Assembly (NCBI RefSeq): GCF_012432095.1
Contig: NC_081174.1
Coordinates: 28,277,196 to 28,341,195 of the forward strand
Reading direction: 5' to 3'
From: Onychostoma macrolepis
Taxonomy: Eukaryota > Chordata > Actinopteri > Cypriniformes > Cyprinidae
Length of the DNA stretch: 64,000 bases
Part shown: positions 1-10,739 of the stretch, piece after piece
How the letters are laid out: each line of letters starts with the position of its first letter
How positions within the stretch are numbered: position 1 is the stretch's first letter
Notes under the pieces: model-generated
What the model saw: the letters and a program-made list of their open reading frames with translations, nothing else
Database searches by the model: none
What the model was told of the DNA's origin: nothing
Translations under genes and position numbers: made by a program

Positions 1-516
1 CAATTAACCCTAACCCTATAGGTTATGTAGTTAATTAATATTACTCAGTTCTTATTTGTCTTATTACACTGTAAAAACGTCAACATAAAATACATTGTAA
101 CCTATTAAAATAATTAGAACCCTTGTAAATGCAGGTTGGGGCAAGTTGTCCCATGTTTAAAAAAAACAAAAACATTTAGTTTCCATTTCCATTTTTAAAA
201 TATTTTAACATTTTTAAAAATTAAAATAATTGTTTTAGCTGTAATAGATATTTATACACATATTTCAATGCCGATATGTTGTGTAAGGTGATTTACTTCA
301 TATAATCCTTCTAAGTAACAATTTTTCTCTAAAATTAATATTCATTGAATATTAAAAGAGCACTCATATGAGAGACGTGTAAGTTTTGTAAGAAATATGT
401 CTTTGACAGCAGTTAGATGTAATTTGCCATTATTGTACAAAAATACTATATATGACTCAGAATGCTGTGATTGACCAATCAGAATCAAGTATTCCAGAGA
501 ACAGTGTAATAGTATA

Positions 517-518
<2 letters not shown>

Positions 519-558
<40 letters not shown>
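519..558. repeat. (CT)n(CA)n compound microsatellite
   Basis: A CT run passes directly into a CA run, about 40 bases in all, inside the lin28b intron. Confidence 0.95.
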
Positions 559-1509
559 TTAGTGGCACTGAGAGATTTGATTCTCTATATTTAGAGCTAT
601 AATGTCATTTCCTACTCTCTCGTTTCCATGCACCGGAATTTCCTTGGCAACCGAAGGCTCCATGGTAACATACAAGGTTCCTGTTAACTACTAGACAATT
701 CCTCATGATCACTCAGTTCCAAGATATCTAGCAAAAGAGCTGCAAACCGTATTCTTGAATCTTATTTGTATTGTTTGTGGCTATGAATCATGTTTTTATT
801 GTTACTTTTTAATGTAGGAATTACTGGGCTGGGTTTATTTTTGACTCCTATATGATTAAAACAATACTTATTAAATATTGTAGAGCCTATTTTCCATGAC
901 ACAAAAAACAAAAAATGGCAATTTGTGAGTATTTCTATGAGGGATGTTTGTTATTGGAGTAAGTCCTATCCTGTACTGCCCTCTAGTGACCAACACTGGG
1001 TTTGAGTAAGTCTCAGAAAGGTCACATTTCATTAACAAAAAAAAAAAAAAAAAGAAGAAAAAATTATGTTTTGCAGTAAAAAGCTTGTTTTTAGGAATAT
1101 TATGTTTTTTTGGGGATATTCTTTTCATAATTAAATTTTCCTCCATAATTTTCATTAGTTTAACAACAAGCATTATTACAATACAAACGTGATGCATACA
1201 TACTTTATTATTTAAATACATTATATTATTAATTGGTTTGCATTCTGAATCTGGTTAGTTGTCTTATCTTATTGATTTTAAAAATAGTTTCCATTTTATT
1301 AATGCAAAATATAATTTCTGGTCACAATCACCAATAACAAACTCAATCCATGGTTGTGTAACAAAAAAAAAAGAACTTTGGTCAAATTTTGGGAATAATT
1401 AAGTTTTTTTTATGTTTTTGAAAATTTTTAAAATAACTTTGGTTGAAAGTAATGAATAAATATGATATTTTTAAATGTCTTTGAGAGAAGTCTCTTATGC
1501 TATAAATTG

Positions 1510-1895
1510 AAAAGACATTTACAATGTTACAAAAGATTTCTACTTCAAATAAATGCTGTTGTTTCAAATAAATGCTATTCACCAAGAATCCTAAAAAAAA
1601 GTATCATGGTTTCCACTAAACATATCAAACAGCTGTTTTGATGACAATAATTTCTTGAGCAGTAAATCAGCATATTAAAATGATTTCTGAAGGATCATGT
1701 GACGCTGAAGACCGCAGTAATGATACTGAAAATTAAGCGTTGTATCACAGAAATAAACTACATTTGAAAATATATTAAAATAGATATTTTAAAATGTAAT
1801 ATTTCACAATTTGTCTGTTTTTATTGTATTCTTGAGCAAATAAATACAGCCTTGGTGAGCAGAGGAGACTTTTTTCAAAGCATTAAAAACCCATA
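1510..1895 (-). repeat. Interspersed repeat family A, minus copy
   Basis: Family A is my label for a roughly 500-bp element found about nine times in this window. In plus orientation its cores are ACATGATCCTTCAGAAATC, GAACAGCATTTATTTGAAA and TCACTTTTGATCAATTTAAT. This copy reads in reverse orientation (see 1690-1710, GAAGGATCATGTGACGCTGA) and ends just upstream of the lin28b acceptor. It is probably a non-autonomous DNA element; the class is not established here. Confidence 0.75.
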
Positions 1896-2043
1896 GAATT
1901 ATACAAACTGATTTTTCTGATGCACCTATAAACAAGCAAGATAAGTCATTTTTTCCAATAAATCTCCAATTTGATTTGTAAAATTTAGAAGTATCATTTC
2001 TATAATGTTTCAATATAATCAAGCATTTTTCATCCCTCTTTAG

Positions 2044-2317
2044 GTGTTACAACTGTGGAGGTCTGGACCACCACGCTAAAGAGTGTGGCCTTCCGCCCCA
2101 GCCAAAGAAGTGTCACTACTGTCAGAGTGTCACACACATGGTGGCCCAGTGTCCCCACAAGAGGGCGCTGTCCCCCTCCACGTCTCAGGACCCCCAACGC
2201 CCCTCCACCTCCGCTCAGTCCCAGGAAGAGGGGAGCCGGTCGGGCTCGTCGTCCTCTCCGGAGGAAGCATCTCAACGGGGGAGTCACTCCCAGCGCTGGA
2301 GGAAAAGCCGGGACTGA
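2044..2317 (+). CDS. lin28b: lin-28 homolog B, last coding exon (CCHC zinc knuckles and C-terminal tail)
   Basis: This is the 3' terminal coding exon of a Lin28 RNA-binding protein, which binds the terminal loop of let-7 precursors and blocks their maturation. An acceptor (pyrimidine tract, TTTAG) ends at 2043. Base 2044 completes a split Arg codon and TGT at 2045 opens the frame. Ninety codons follow to TGA at 2315-2317. Knuckle 1 is CYNCGGLDHHAKEC and knuckle 2 is CHYCQSVTHMVAQC, both C-x2-C-x4-H-x4-C, joined by a PPQPKK linker. These two knuckles recognise the GGAG-type motif in pre-let-7. The HYCQS and AQCPHK residues fit Lin28b better than Lin28a. The 51-residue tail is rich in Ser, Gln and Glu and ends with a small basic patch (RWRKSR), shorter than the mammalian LIN28B tail as I recall it. 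The cold-shock domain exons lie upstream of the window. Longer ORFs overlapping this exon in the other two plus frames are shadows. Confidence 0.93.
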
Positions 2318-2366
2318 AAGCGACCGAAAGGTTCCTCATGCAGATGAAGCCCGGACCCGAAATCAT

Positions 2367-2374
2367 CTACCTCA
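2367..2374 (+). promoter_or_regulatory. let-7 8-mer target site, proximal lin28b 3' UTR
   Basis: CTACCTCA is a full 8-mer match to the let-7 seed and lies 50 bases after the stop codon. Reciprocal let-7/Lin28 repression is well established. One such 8-mer is expected by chance per about 65 kb, so position rather than count supports it. Confidence 0.7.
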
Positions 2375-2509
2375 CATGGCCGGGTCACCGAGGAGACCCT
2401 CCCTCCCTCCCTCCCTCCCTTCCCGTGCAGCTATGGTATCAGCCGATGGGGGTCATGCGTGTACATGCGTGTTCTCACTGAGCAATCACAACAAACTCTG
2501 CGACAGGCA

Positions 2510-2536
<27 letters not shown>
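2510..2536. repeat. (TG)n microsatellite in lin28b 3' UTR
   Basis: A 27-base TG run, preceded at 2397-2424 by a (CCCT)n run. In mRNA these would read (UG)n and (CCCU)n. Confidence 0.95.
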
Positions 2537-2540
<4 letters not shown>

Positions 2541-2795
2541 GAGCGAGAGTGTGTTTGAAGTACTAAAAATCACAAGGCAAAATAGATTACACTTAGAAGA
2601 AAAACATGAACCAGTGTTTTAAAAACTCAAGCATGAAGTGAACAGATGTTGCAGTTTGCAAGCCATTTTACCTCCATAATAGTGAAATGGGATATCGATT
2701 GAGTAAAAATGTTTGCCATGTGCTGCATTCGTTTCATAAGAAAAACAAGTTATCATGTTACCTTTGGGATAACATGCACAGATAAAATGTTCACG

Positions 2796-3999
2796 TTAAA
2801 GGAATAGTTCACCTAAAAATTAAAATTTGATCTAAATGTACTCACCATCAGGCCATCTAAGATGTAGATGAGTTTGTTTCTTCATCAGAACAGATTTGTA
2901 GAAATGTAGCATTGCATCACTTGCTCAGCAATGGATCCTCTGCAGTGAATGGGTGCCGTCAGAATGAGAGTAAAAACAGCTGATAAAAACATCACAATAA
3001 TCCACACCACTCCAGTCCATCAATTAATGACTTGCGAAGCAAAATTCTGTGTTTGTAAGAAACAAATCCATCATTACGACATTTTTAATGTCAAGCCATT
3101 GCTCGCAGCTAAAATATGAGTCCTCTCTTATTCCTCAATTATATTGTTTCCTCCAGTGAAAAAGTCATCTCATCTGAATTAAGAGAGAAATATGCACAGA
3201 TCAAACACTGTTTATAAGCAAAAACAATCCAAATGTTTCTAAACAAATGTGACCCTGGACCACAAAACCAGTCTTAAGTCGCTGGGGTATATTTGAAGCA
3301 ATAGCCAAAAATACACTGTATGGCTCAAAATTATAGATTTTTCTTTTATGCCGAAAATCATTAGTATATTAAGTAAAGATCATATTCCATGAAGATATTT
3401 TGTAAATTTCCTACTGTAAATATATCAAAACGTCATTTTTGATTAGTAACATGTATTGCCAAGAATTCATTTGGACAACTTTAAAGGCGATTTTCTCAAT
3501 ATTTTGATTTTTTTGCACCCTCAGATTCCAGATTTTCAAATAGTTGTATCTTGTCTAAATATTGTCCGATCCTAACAAACCATACATCAATGGAAGGCTT
3601 ATTTATTCAGCTTTCAGATGATGTATACATCTCAATTTCAAAAAATGTATACTTAAGACTGGTTTTGTGGTCCAGGGTCACAATGTGAGAGTACAACAGT
3701 ACTTTTTTAACTAGAAGAAACGTTATTATCGATTAAAAACTCCTATTTTGGCGAAAGCGATGGATTTTCACATCATAAGACATTAACTGATGGACTGGAG
3801 TCGTGTGGATTATTATTGTGATTTTTTTATCAGCTGTTTGGACTCTCATTCTGACGGCACCCATTCACTGCAGAGGATCCATTCTTGAGCAAATGATGTG
3901 ATGCTACATTTCTCTAAATCTCCAATAAAGAAACAAACTCCTCCACATTTGGGTGGCCTGAGGGTGAGTACCCCCCTCCCTTATTTCTATTCCTTTAAG
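2796..3999. mobile_element. Non-autonomous DNA transposon with ~240-bp terminal inverted repeats
   Basis: The left arm (about 2797-3035) starts TAAAGGAATAGTTCACC. The right arm (about 3765-3998) is its diverged reverse complement, ending in TATTCCTTTA. Both share a core around ATGGGTGCCGTCAGAATGAG. The interior has no transposase ORF and contains a second element. This is a MITE-like hairpin element of a kind common in cyprinids; superfamily not determined. If lin28b transcription runs through it, the arms would pair as dsRNA. Confidence 0.8.
3248..3682. mobile_element. Nested MITE with TGTGACCCTGGACC termini
   Basis: The left end TGTGACCCTGGACCACAAAA is matched in inverse by the right end TTTTGTGGTCCAGGGTCACA, 435 bp in total, sitting inside the loop of the larger inverted-repeat element. 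A second, truncated copy lies at 53010-53436. No clear target-site duplication is visible. Confidence 0.8.
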
Positions 4000-4608
4000 A
4001 CAAGGAACATGCATTAGGAAAGTAAATATGATCAAGTTTGATTTCATGTCGACTTTAAACCAGATTCAGACATAATGACAAAGAAAACTTTGGGTTCTCT
4101 AGCATTTTGAATTGCTCGCAATCAGTGCCCACAGGGGCCTGGCACAGATTTATTATGGCTGGGGGTGGTTATAGTCACGCTCACTACATCCTATCAATAA
4201 CATTATTATGGGATACAGAGGAAATTTGAATCAGTTTTTGTGTGTGTGTGGGTGGTTTTTACATAGGGCTCTCAGATCAGGTGCTGTCAACCAGAGTTTG
4301 AGATTAGACTGTAACAGTTGAAGAGTAAGAGCTACATTAACGTCAGCCAGAGAGGACAAACTAACTCATTTAAACATATGGCCATTGTTCCACAGCTCAC
4401 AGTGATCATTTAAGGCATTAATATATGGTGAAATATTATAAATGTTAAAGTGTAATTTATATAGAGGTAGATGAAGTTGATTCTTTTCGATGCCGTTTTG
4501 ATTTGATCTTTCTCCTCCCTCATGCATCTCATGCAGCTTCACTGAAAGCGATCAGCTTGTGGAGAAAACAATGTTGCGTTCAACGCTGTCGGAATTACCG
4601 TAACGATA
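4000..4608. other. Unclassified sequence within putative UTR
   Basis: No ORF, tandem repeat or recognisable element is seen apart from a short TG run near 4240. Base composition is moderate, and this may be original UTR sequence. Confidence 0.4.
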
Positions 4609-4776
4609 AAGCTTTTTTTTCCACCACAGAATAAAAATTACAAAAGGTATTTGCATCTTTTATCTCAAAATTCTGGCTTTTTATTCTCGGAAATGTCAGG
4701 GGAAAAGTCAGAATTGTATGAGAAACGGTTGCAATTAATTTTACTCGGTTATTCTGTGGCAGAAATAAGCTTTCAT
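4609..4776. mobile_element. Short palindromic MITE
   Basis: Left end GCTTTTTTTTCCACCACAGA and right end TTCTGTGGCAGAAATAAGC are imperfect inverse copies about 165 bp apart, enclosing AT-rich sequence. Confidence 0.55.
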
Positions 4777-6086
4777 AATGATGAGATTCTTGTTCAAGTG
4801 CGTCATACGCTGAATTACAAATAGGAAACTCCGAGTTTCATAAAAGCCTTATTTTCTCTCGTTGTGACATCATGTAAAAAGACCAAAAATGACAGTGGCC
4901 TTAAAAGTGATTTCTTTGTCCTCGGAAATGATTCAAGAGTGTTTATTGGTTGGATGGTCATTGAAGCATTTTGCTATCATCAACAACAACAGCCGCATAT
5001 AATATCCATTGCGGCAACTGATCATCAGCGCAGCCATCTGTTGTTTTGTTCTTCGGTAATTTGTTGTTCTGTTTCTTCCGGAACAACTAATAGACCTTAG
5101 TCAGGTTAGTGCTATTTCATTTCTGACAGGAATGAAAACGAGGAGGTGAGGGATTGAAGTACAGTGCAGGCCTACTGTAGTTTAACAAAATGCCAATTGT
5201 TCAGCTGACAAAACATCTTTCCCTGACAAAAAACGCCATTAAACAGTTTTGAAAGAAGTGCATTTTGAAATTGCCACGATCTGGTACCTTTATATCAGTA
5301 TACGTGCCAGACTGTAAAGACTGTCATCTAATCAGCACAACCTTGTTTTAATCCGAGTTAAAAATATAGCATCTAACCTGACTGAGGTATATTGATAGGG
5401 AAAAATGCGCAAGCAGAGCATACATGCGGTTAGAAAAGTCGCGTACAGTATGCACGTAGTGTGCTGATGGTGAAATTCACGTCAACACGCTGTATGCATA
5501 CCCTATCGTACACGTAAAATGAAGTATGCTTTAGAAACACAACATTTTTGAAATCCCAAAATTTACTTAATTTTTATGCATACATTAAAGTATGCGCCAA
5601 GTTCGCGTGAAGCAATATTAAATATGTGTTCTGAGTTTGTCCTTCCTTTTGAGCTCTGTGTGAAACTATATAAATTAATTCAGTTGATTCCTTTACATAT
5701 ATATTGCCATCTCAAACTTTTGCTGCAGCAGAAGTGTTCATTCCTGCCTTGTAAATGCATTTAAATTGATTTTTAATAACAACATCTCTTAATCTTCAGC
5801 AGAAAAGTGAATCCAAATGACGCTTTGCAGAAGCTCTTGGCTGTTTGCTGTTCAAGCTCTAGTTGATCGAGAACGTTTATATCTGGAGCTTTGTGAGCCA
5901 GCTGATCCTGATCTAAACCAGGTTGGATTTGTTTGGTTTTGCCAACTCTAAACCTACTCTGAAACTCTGAGTTTGTTCATCTCGCTTCGTGGTACAGGCC
6001 ACAGTTGTTTCACAGTAAAAGAAAGAAATGGATGAGAGAGAATAGAAAACTGCTGGAGACAGTAACAACAATAGACAGCAATTGTG
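4777..6086. other. Mostly unclassified; includes 'GTATGC' repeat fragment
   Basis: The part at 5395-5540 has repeated GTATGC and ATGCATAC words similar to segments at 44520-45200 and 54670-55080, suggesting a degraded interspersed repeat. The remainder shows no gene or clear repeat. Confidence 0.35.
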
Positions 6087-6980
6087 CAGTGTTGGGCATG
6101 TTACTTTAAAAAAGTAATTAGTTATAGTTACTAGTTACTTCTCACAAATAGTAACTGAGTTAGTAACTGAGTTACATCATTATAAAAGTAACTAATTACC
6201 AGGGAAAGTAATTATTGCGTTACTTTTTAAAAAAATGTTCAAATGTCAAATAACTTTGGATGCCCCCAGTATTAAATATGTTAAATTAATGAAATGGACA
6301 CTAAAAAGAATAAATTATTATTATAAAACATTGTACATTAATCTACACTATTTATCTACTGACACTTAGTATCAGTCAGTGCAGCATTATAATATAATAT
6401 TATGATAATTTTATATTATATGATGATAGAACTTTAGTAATTAGAATAACCAAGTATGAATGCATATTTGTCATCAATATAAAACGCACTAAGGATTAAT
6501 GAGCTGCTGGGTTCATGAATATTAATCACGTTGTCTGCGTTCGCTCGAATTGATTTGCTGAAATCAAAACAGGGACGATAATAGGTGTGCGCCAGCCAAT
6601 GAGATTGTCGTTTGCGCATTAGCTCCGCCCACTACCAGAGAAACCGGCAGTTCTTAAAAGCTGAAGAATTCCAAAGGAACTCCGTTATTTTGACAGGAAA
6701 ATACAACAAAGAGTATCGTTTACATGTAGCGCGTCAATTCTGCATGTTATGAAAGACTCTCTTGCTCTGTATCTTTCTTTGCGTGCGTGTATGTGAGAGA
6801 AAGCGCCTTCACACTAGAGTTTATGGGACGTCAAATACAGCTACACTGCGCATCCATTCATTGAACTGAAAAAATGAATTCTAATAATATAATAGTAACG
6901 CCACATTTTATTGTCAGTAACGGTAACGGCGTTGTAACGGGGAAACAGTAATTCGTTTGATTACTCGTTACTGAAAAAAA
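6087..6980. mobile_element. DNA transposon remnant starting CAGTGTTGGGCATGTTACT
   Basis: The left end carries repeated AGTAACTA/GTTACT words. The right part (about 6890-6980) has GTAACGGTAACGGCGTTGTAAC and inverse GTTACT words. The matching right terminus is not visible, so this end is probably truncated. A GC-richer core (6540-6660) includes a CCAAT box. A related element lies at 12738-13477. Confidence 0.6.
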
Positions 6981-8290
6981 TTAATTTATTGTGTAAGTTT
7001 AAACGAATACAAAAAACATTTTTATCGCTCGTCTGTACGCATGCTTGAACAGTTGAATCTCCTACTTGCCATTACGGTAACTCCGACATGATGTAAAAAC
7101 AGCATTATACCAACAACTCCACAGCAATTCAGCAGATGACTGGTGTGCATTTTTGATTTTTTTTAATTTTGCCTTGTTTTCAGTGATTAATATTTTGTTT
7201 GTCAAAGACTTGTAGAATATTGACTAAAAGAAAAACATTCAGTTTGGCCTTTTTAAAATAATAGTCTATTCTTGCCTTTTTGAAGCTGACCATTAAGCTT
7301 CATCAACTCTAAATCTTGTGTCCATGCTAATGTACTCCTAGACAAGTTGTTATGCCCTTATGCAGTGCATATGTTGCATACTACATTTTCTTTGTCACAG
7401 GGTCCAGTAAAAAAAAAAAATTATCACATTGCTCGCTTTTTCTCCCATTCAGCTAATGAATGTAGATGAACTGAAGCCTTAGATGGATCTGATCATTTAA
7501 AGCTGCTGGCAGAGATGTGAAAGTTAAAAGCAAATCTGCTACAATCATCCATTGAACAGTGAAAAACTGAACAAAAGTGCACTTGAACAAAGTAAGCATT
7601 GTTTACCCAGAATGCCATGCTGTGGAGATTTTCTGTTTAATGTCTCAAAGTCATTGAAAGCTCCAGTGAAGTGACAGCCAGCAATAATTTCAGACCCTTT
7701 TCATTCTGTCGACCTTAAATACTGATGAACACAAGAGGGTTTATAGAGTGTTACGGCAGCATTTCATCTCCTTGACGTCTCTCATTTTCTCCTGATCGGG
7801 AGGGAGTGGGAGGGTGAACCTCATGAAACATGGCAGTCATATTTTACCTCAAAAGAAAGAAATGATGAATTGATCAATTTGATTTGATTTGAATGACTAA
7901 ATAAAGCACATTTTACAATTTTAAGACTTTGTAATTAAGCACTTCTCCTCACTTTAATGTCAAAAAATCTCATGAAAAAATGTAAATTTGAAATAATACT
8001 TAATAAGAAATTTTAATATTTAATATTTCTAAAGAGTTTATACTTCATGGTAGTGTTGCTGATTTAAATCAACTAATTTTATTGCAGTATTTTGAATAAT
8101 AACAAAATAATAATAATGATTTTTTTAATCAGAGTAATGACTATGCTTATTTTTCATCACATAAAATCGTAATTTTTCTTTTGTCTCTGTAGGGTAAAAT
8201 ATGACATTTGCACATGTTTCTGTGAGATTCATCGGGGAGCCAATCAAAAATGACTTCGATTTGACGCTGTATCTCATCACATCGAGCAGA
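6981..8290. other. Unclassified putative UTR sequence
   Basis: AT-rich with no ORF. A let-7 7-mer-A1 match (TACCTCA, 7845-7851) is present, but the same 7-mer occurs at several unrelated places in the window, so it is weak evidence. Confidence 0.35.
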
Positions 8291-8316
8291 TGTGTGTGTG
8301 TGTGTGTGTGTGTGTG
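8291..8316. repeat. (TG)n microsatellite
   Basis: A 26-base TG run flanked by non-repetitive sequence. Confidence 0.95.
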
Positions 8317-8584
8317 CTAAGGCAGAGATTTCCGAAAAGAGACACGAGTGCTGCCTCACATTACGACTTGAACTGGCGCTCATCCTCCACTTGAGGATGG
8401 CCACAAGACGACGCCTCTCTGACCATACTGAATGTGTAAAAGATTCAAAGCGAGCTTACATGACTGTTCCCGGCCGTCGGCTCGATGGACTTTGCTATCC
8501 TGTGTGTTGACAAATCAGACGGACGTGCCGTGGTTCCATTGGAGGGCGTAAACTAACTGTGTGTGTTTTGGTATAGACCTTTAT

Positions 8585-8592
8585 ACCAAAGA
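8585..8592 (+). promoter_or_regulatory. miR-9 8-mer target match
   Basis: ACCAAAGA matches the miR-9 seed. A further 7-mer, ACCAAAG, is at 9733-9739. miR-9 is one of the reported repressors of LIN28. Confidence 0.45.
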
Positions 8593-8813
8593 CTGGCTGT
8601 GTTTGAAGGCATTAGACGTGAATGTGTGTGTGCGCGCACATCTTATTTAATCAAGTGCACAGACGAAGAAAAACAATCTGAGAGAAAGAAACCGACCAAA
8701 TGACAGACATCCATAGCACAGACTCAGATCCCAAACCTCATACAGATTTATACCGTGTATTTTTGTACATTTCTACCCACAATTCTTCTCAGGATGAACT
8801 TCTCTCAGGGAAC

Positions 8814-8821
8814 GAACCAAA
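8814..8821 (+). promoter_or_regulatory. miR-125/lin-4 8-mer target match
   Basis: CTCAGGGA matches the lin-4/miR-125 seed, the classical co-regulator of lin-28 with let-7. I found no other copy of this 8-mer on the plus strand of the window. Confidence 0.55.
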
Positions 8822-8913
8822 TAAGTGTATTTGATGTTATTCTGTAGGGAAGCGTTGACCATTAACTGACTCTATCGACTGTTGCTCATCACTCTCGTTC
8901 TCGTACGTTAGAA

Positions 8914-8920
8914 CTACCTC
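8914..8920 (+). promoter_or_regulatory. let-7 7-mer-m8 target match
   Basis: CTACCTC lies 130 bases upstream of a full let-7 8-mer. Confidence 0.5.
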
Positions 8921-9028
8921 CTTCAGTTACACGTAGTCATACTTTTCCGTTCGAATCTGATGTTTTTAGCAGAGCGTTAAGTCTGCGTAGTTTGTTTTGT
9001 TAGTCTGAGAAAGTAATAATTTGCTTTG

Positions 9029-9036
9029 TGTTTACA
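9029..9036 (+). promoter_or_regulatory. miR-30 8-mer target match
   Basis: TGTTTACA matches the miR-30 seed and lies 8 bases before the let-7 8-mer. This AT-rich word also occurs elsewhere in the window, so alone it is weak. Confidence 0.4.
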
Positions 9037-9043
9037 CAGAAGT

Positions 9044-9051
9044 CTACCTCA
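9044..9051 (+). promoter_or_regulatory. let-7 8-mer target match, distal
   Basis: CTACCTCA is a full seed match with A opposite position 1, embedded in the cluster of LIN28-type microRNA sites. Confidence 0.55.
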
Positions 9052-9488
9052 TTTTCTCTCTCTTCATCTCCAGTTTAACTCACTCTGGTCCAGCTGCTGG
9101 TCTGGGGTCAGTTTGAGTTTGATCTTAACACTTCTGCTGAAAATAGGACAGACACCTCAAGTTATTTTTCTTTTTCTTTCTGTTGTTCAATAGAAATCAC
9201 CTGCTCATTTCTCTCTCTCTTTTATGTTTAGAGTAACTCGACTAGTTTTTGAATGTGTAACGGTTCAGCGTAAATCTAACACATAAAACGCTCAAAATGT
9301 TCTCCATGACAGCTCAGTGCAAAGATAGTTTAGCATTTTGTGCCTTTATTTTTTATTGTTATGGCTAGACTTTGAATTGGGAGGAAGTATGTCATTATTT
9401 TGGGGCATTAGTTGCTATAATATCATTCCGGTTTGTTTATGTGTAACATCAGTACTAGAGAAGGACTTTAATACATTGACAGCAGTAT

Positions 9489-9491
<3 letters not shown>

Positions 9492-9549
<58 letters not shown>
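9492..9549. repeat. (AT)n microsatellite
   Basis: About 58 bases of pure AT followed by (GTAT)n. An ORF ending in IYIYIY over it is an artefact. Confidence 0.97.
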
Positions 9550-9558
<9 letters not shown>

Positions 9559-10477
9559 ATGTTATAACTACTGATTTAATGCTGTTTGATTGAGAGATGC
9601 GCAGTCACAAATGCATCAAGATCAATATGTTTCCTCCAGAATGTTTGACATCAGATTGAAGTGATTTCTGAGCAGATGTTTCAAATCAGCGTTTTGTTTC
9701 GCCTCACTTTTAGCACTGAATGTATGAAACTGACCAAAGCCCGGGACTAATGAACATAACATAACTGTCGCAAAGTCTTGATTGTTATTGTAATGCCTAA
9801 TGAATCACTGCAGTCTTAATAATCAATCAAATCACGTTCGTATGACTCTGTTTGATTTTGACACATACCTCTGTTGCCATGCGGCTGCTGAACTTTGAAG
9901 AAGTTCGTCTGAAGAGCTGGTGTGTTTATGCCCTGTGTATTTAAACTTTGACGTGCTGTATGGCTCATGAAGTCAGTGATGTCATATATATGAGGGGAGA
10001 CGGTGGCGTGGCGGGTCTTTGGTTTATTAACCCTCATTTTAACAGTGTCGTACTTTTAGTTCTCAGTTCTGCTGTCGAGATGTATTCAGAGTGGCGGTCA
10101 TGTCTGATTTTAACTTCATTAAAGCACTGATTGCCTCTTATGATATTATTTGAAGGGCATATCATTCATTGTAACCACATTTATATGCATTTTGTCTGTG
10201 AATTTAGGACTTTTGAGTATGTTTAACTGTTTTACTTGATTGATATTAAACCTATTATATCAACATTAAATATGTTGCATAAACGTTCCCAACTGACGTC
10301 GTCATTTCGTAGGAAAAATGTGGGGGAAGTGTGGAGCTGGTTGGTATAAAAATGTTTTCAACACATTTTAACATTAAAAATGGTTTACCAGGCTCAAGGT
10401 AAATTGAATATGAGCTGACAAAATCCAAGATTTGTGTGATTTTTAAATTTATTTATTTTTTAAATGCTATTTCTGGC
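9550..10477. other. Low-repeat sequence, putative distal UTR
   Basis: Repeat-poor and moderately AT-rich. ATTAAA hexamers occur at 10118-10123 and in 10250-10380, each a possible alternative poly(A) signal. No ORF is supportable. Confidence 0.35.
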
Positions 10478-10505
10478 AATAAACCTGTTGGAAAGTTAAA
10501 ATAAA
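10478..10505 (+). terminator. Candidate polyadenylation signals (AATAAA cluster)
   Basis: AATAAA lies at 10478-10483, followed about 20 bases later by overlapping AATAAA hexamers. This is the first such cluster after the microRNA-site group. Cleavage here is not demonstrated by the sequence. Confidence 0.3.
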
Positions 10506-10739
10506 TAAAAAAATCAAAGATGTCAGAAAGGGTAACAGCATTGCACATTAAGACTAAATTAAGCTGTCTCTCAGTGCGGACTGTAAATGATTAATGAAAT
10601 TATTAATATAAGATTAGTGAAATTATTTCACTTTTTTTCTTTATTGCCATATCACAAATTACACATTAATATTGCTAAAGCATTTACAGCAGCTACTTAC
10701 AATGTTAAATTGTGCAAAATAAGTAAGATAAAGTCAATA

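Larger units (their letters stand above)
1..2043 (+). other. lin28b: Last intron of lin28b (3' part)
   Basis: This stretch is read as intron because it ends in a pyrimidine-rich tract and AG directly before the zinc-knuckle exon at 2044. It is AT-rich and holds no ORF I would defend. Contents are a (CT)n(CA)n microsatellite at 519-558, a poly(A) run near 1037-1055 and a minus-oriented interspersed repeat at about 1510-1895. A fragment at about 455-500 (with ACCAATCAGAATCAAG) recurs near 22120. The intron's donor end is outside the window. Confidence 0.8.
2318..10483 (+). other. lin28b: Putative long lin28b 3' UTR
   Basis: The UTR starts after the TGA. No AATAAA is seen in the first roughly 480 bases of low-repeat sequence. 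Seed matches for four microRNAs known to repress LIN28 genes recur at 8585-9051, and a cluster of AATAAA hexamers lies at 10478-10505. Vertebrate Lin28b mRNAs are known for multi-kilobase UTRs. The 8.2-kb length is an inference: much of 2796-6980 is transposon-derived, and an earlier polyadenylation site is quite possible. Confidence 0.4.

Noticed and set aside
1..20. Telomere-like TAACCC repeats at the window start
   Set aside because: Only two copies are present, and surrounding DNA is intronic. Similar words near 59370 are also isolated.
2055..2558. 167- and 132-residue plus ORFs and two minus ORFs over the lin28b exon
   Set aside because: They are out of frame with the zinc-knuckle reading and extend into UTR and microsatellite; the real frame lacks an early ATG because it is an internal exon start.
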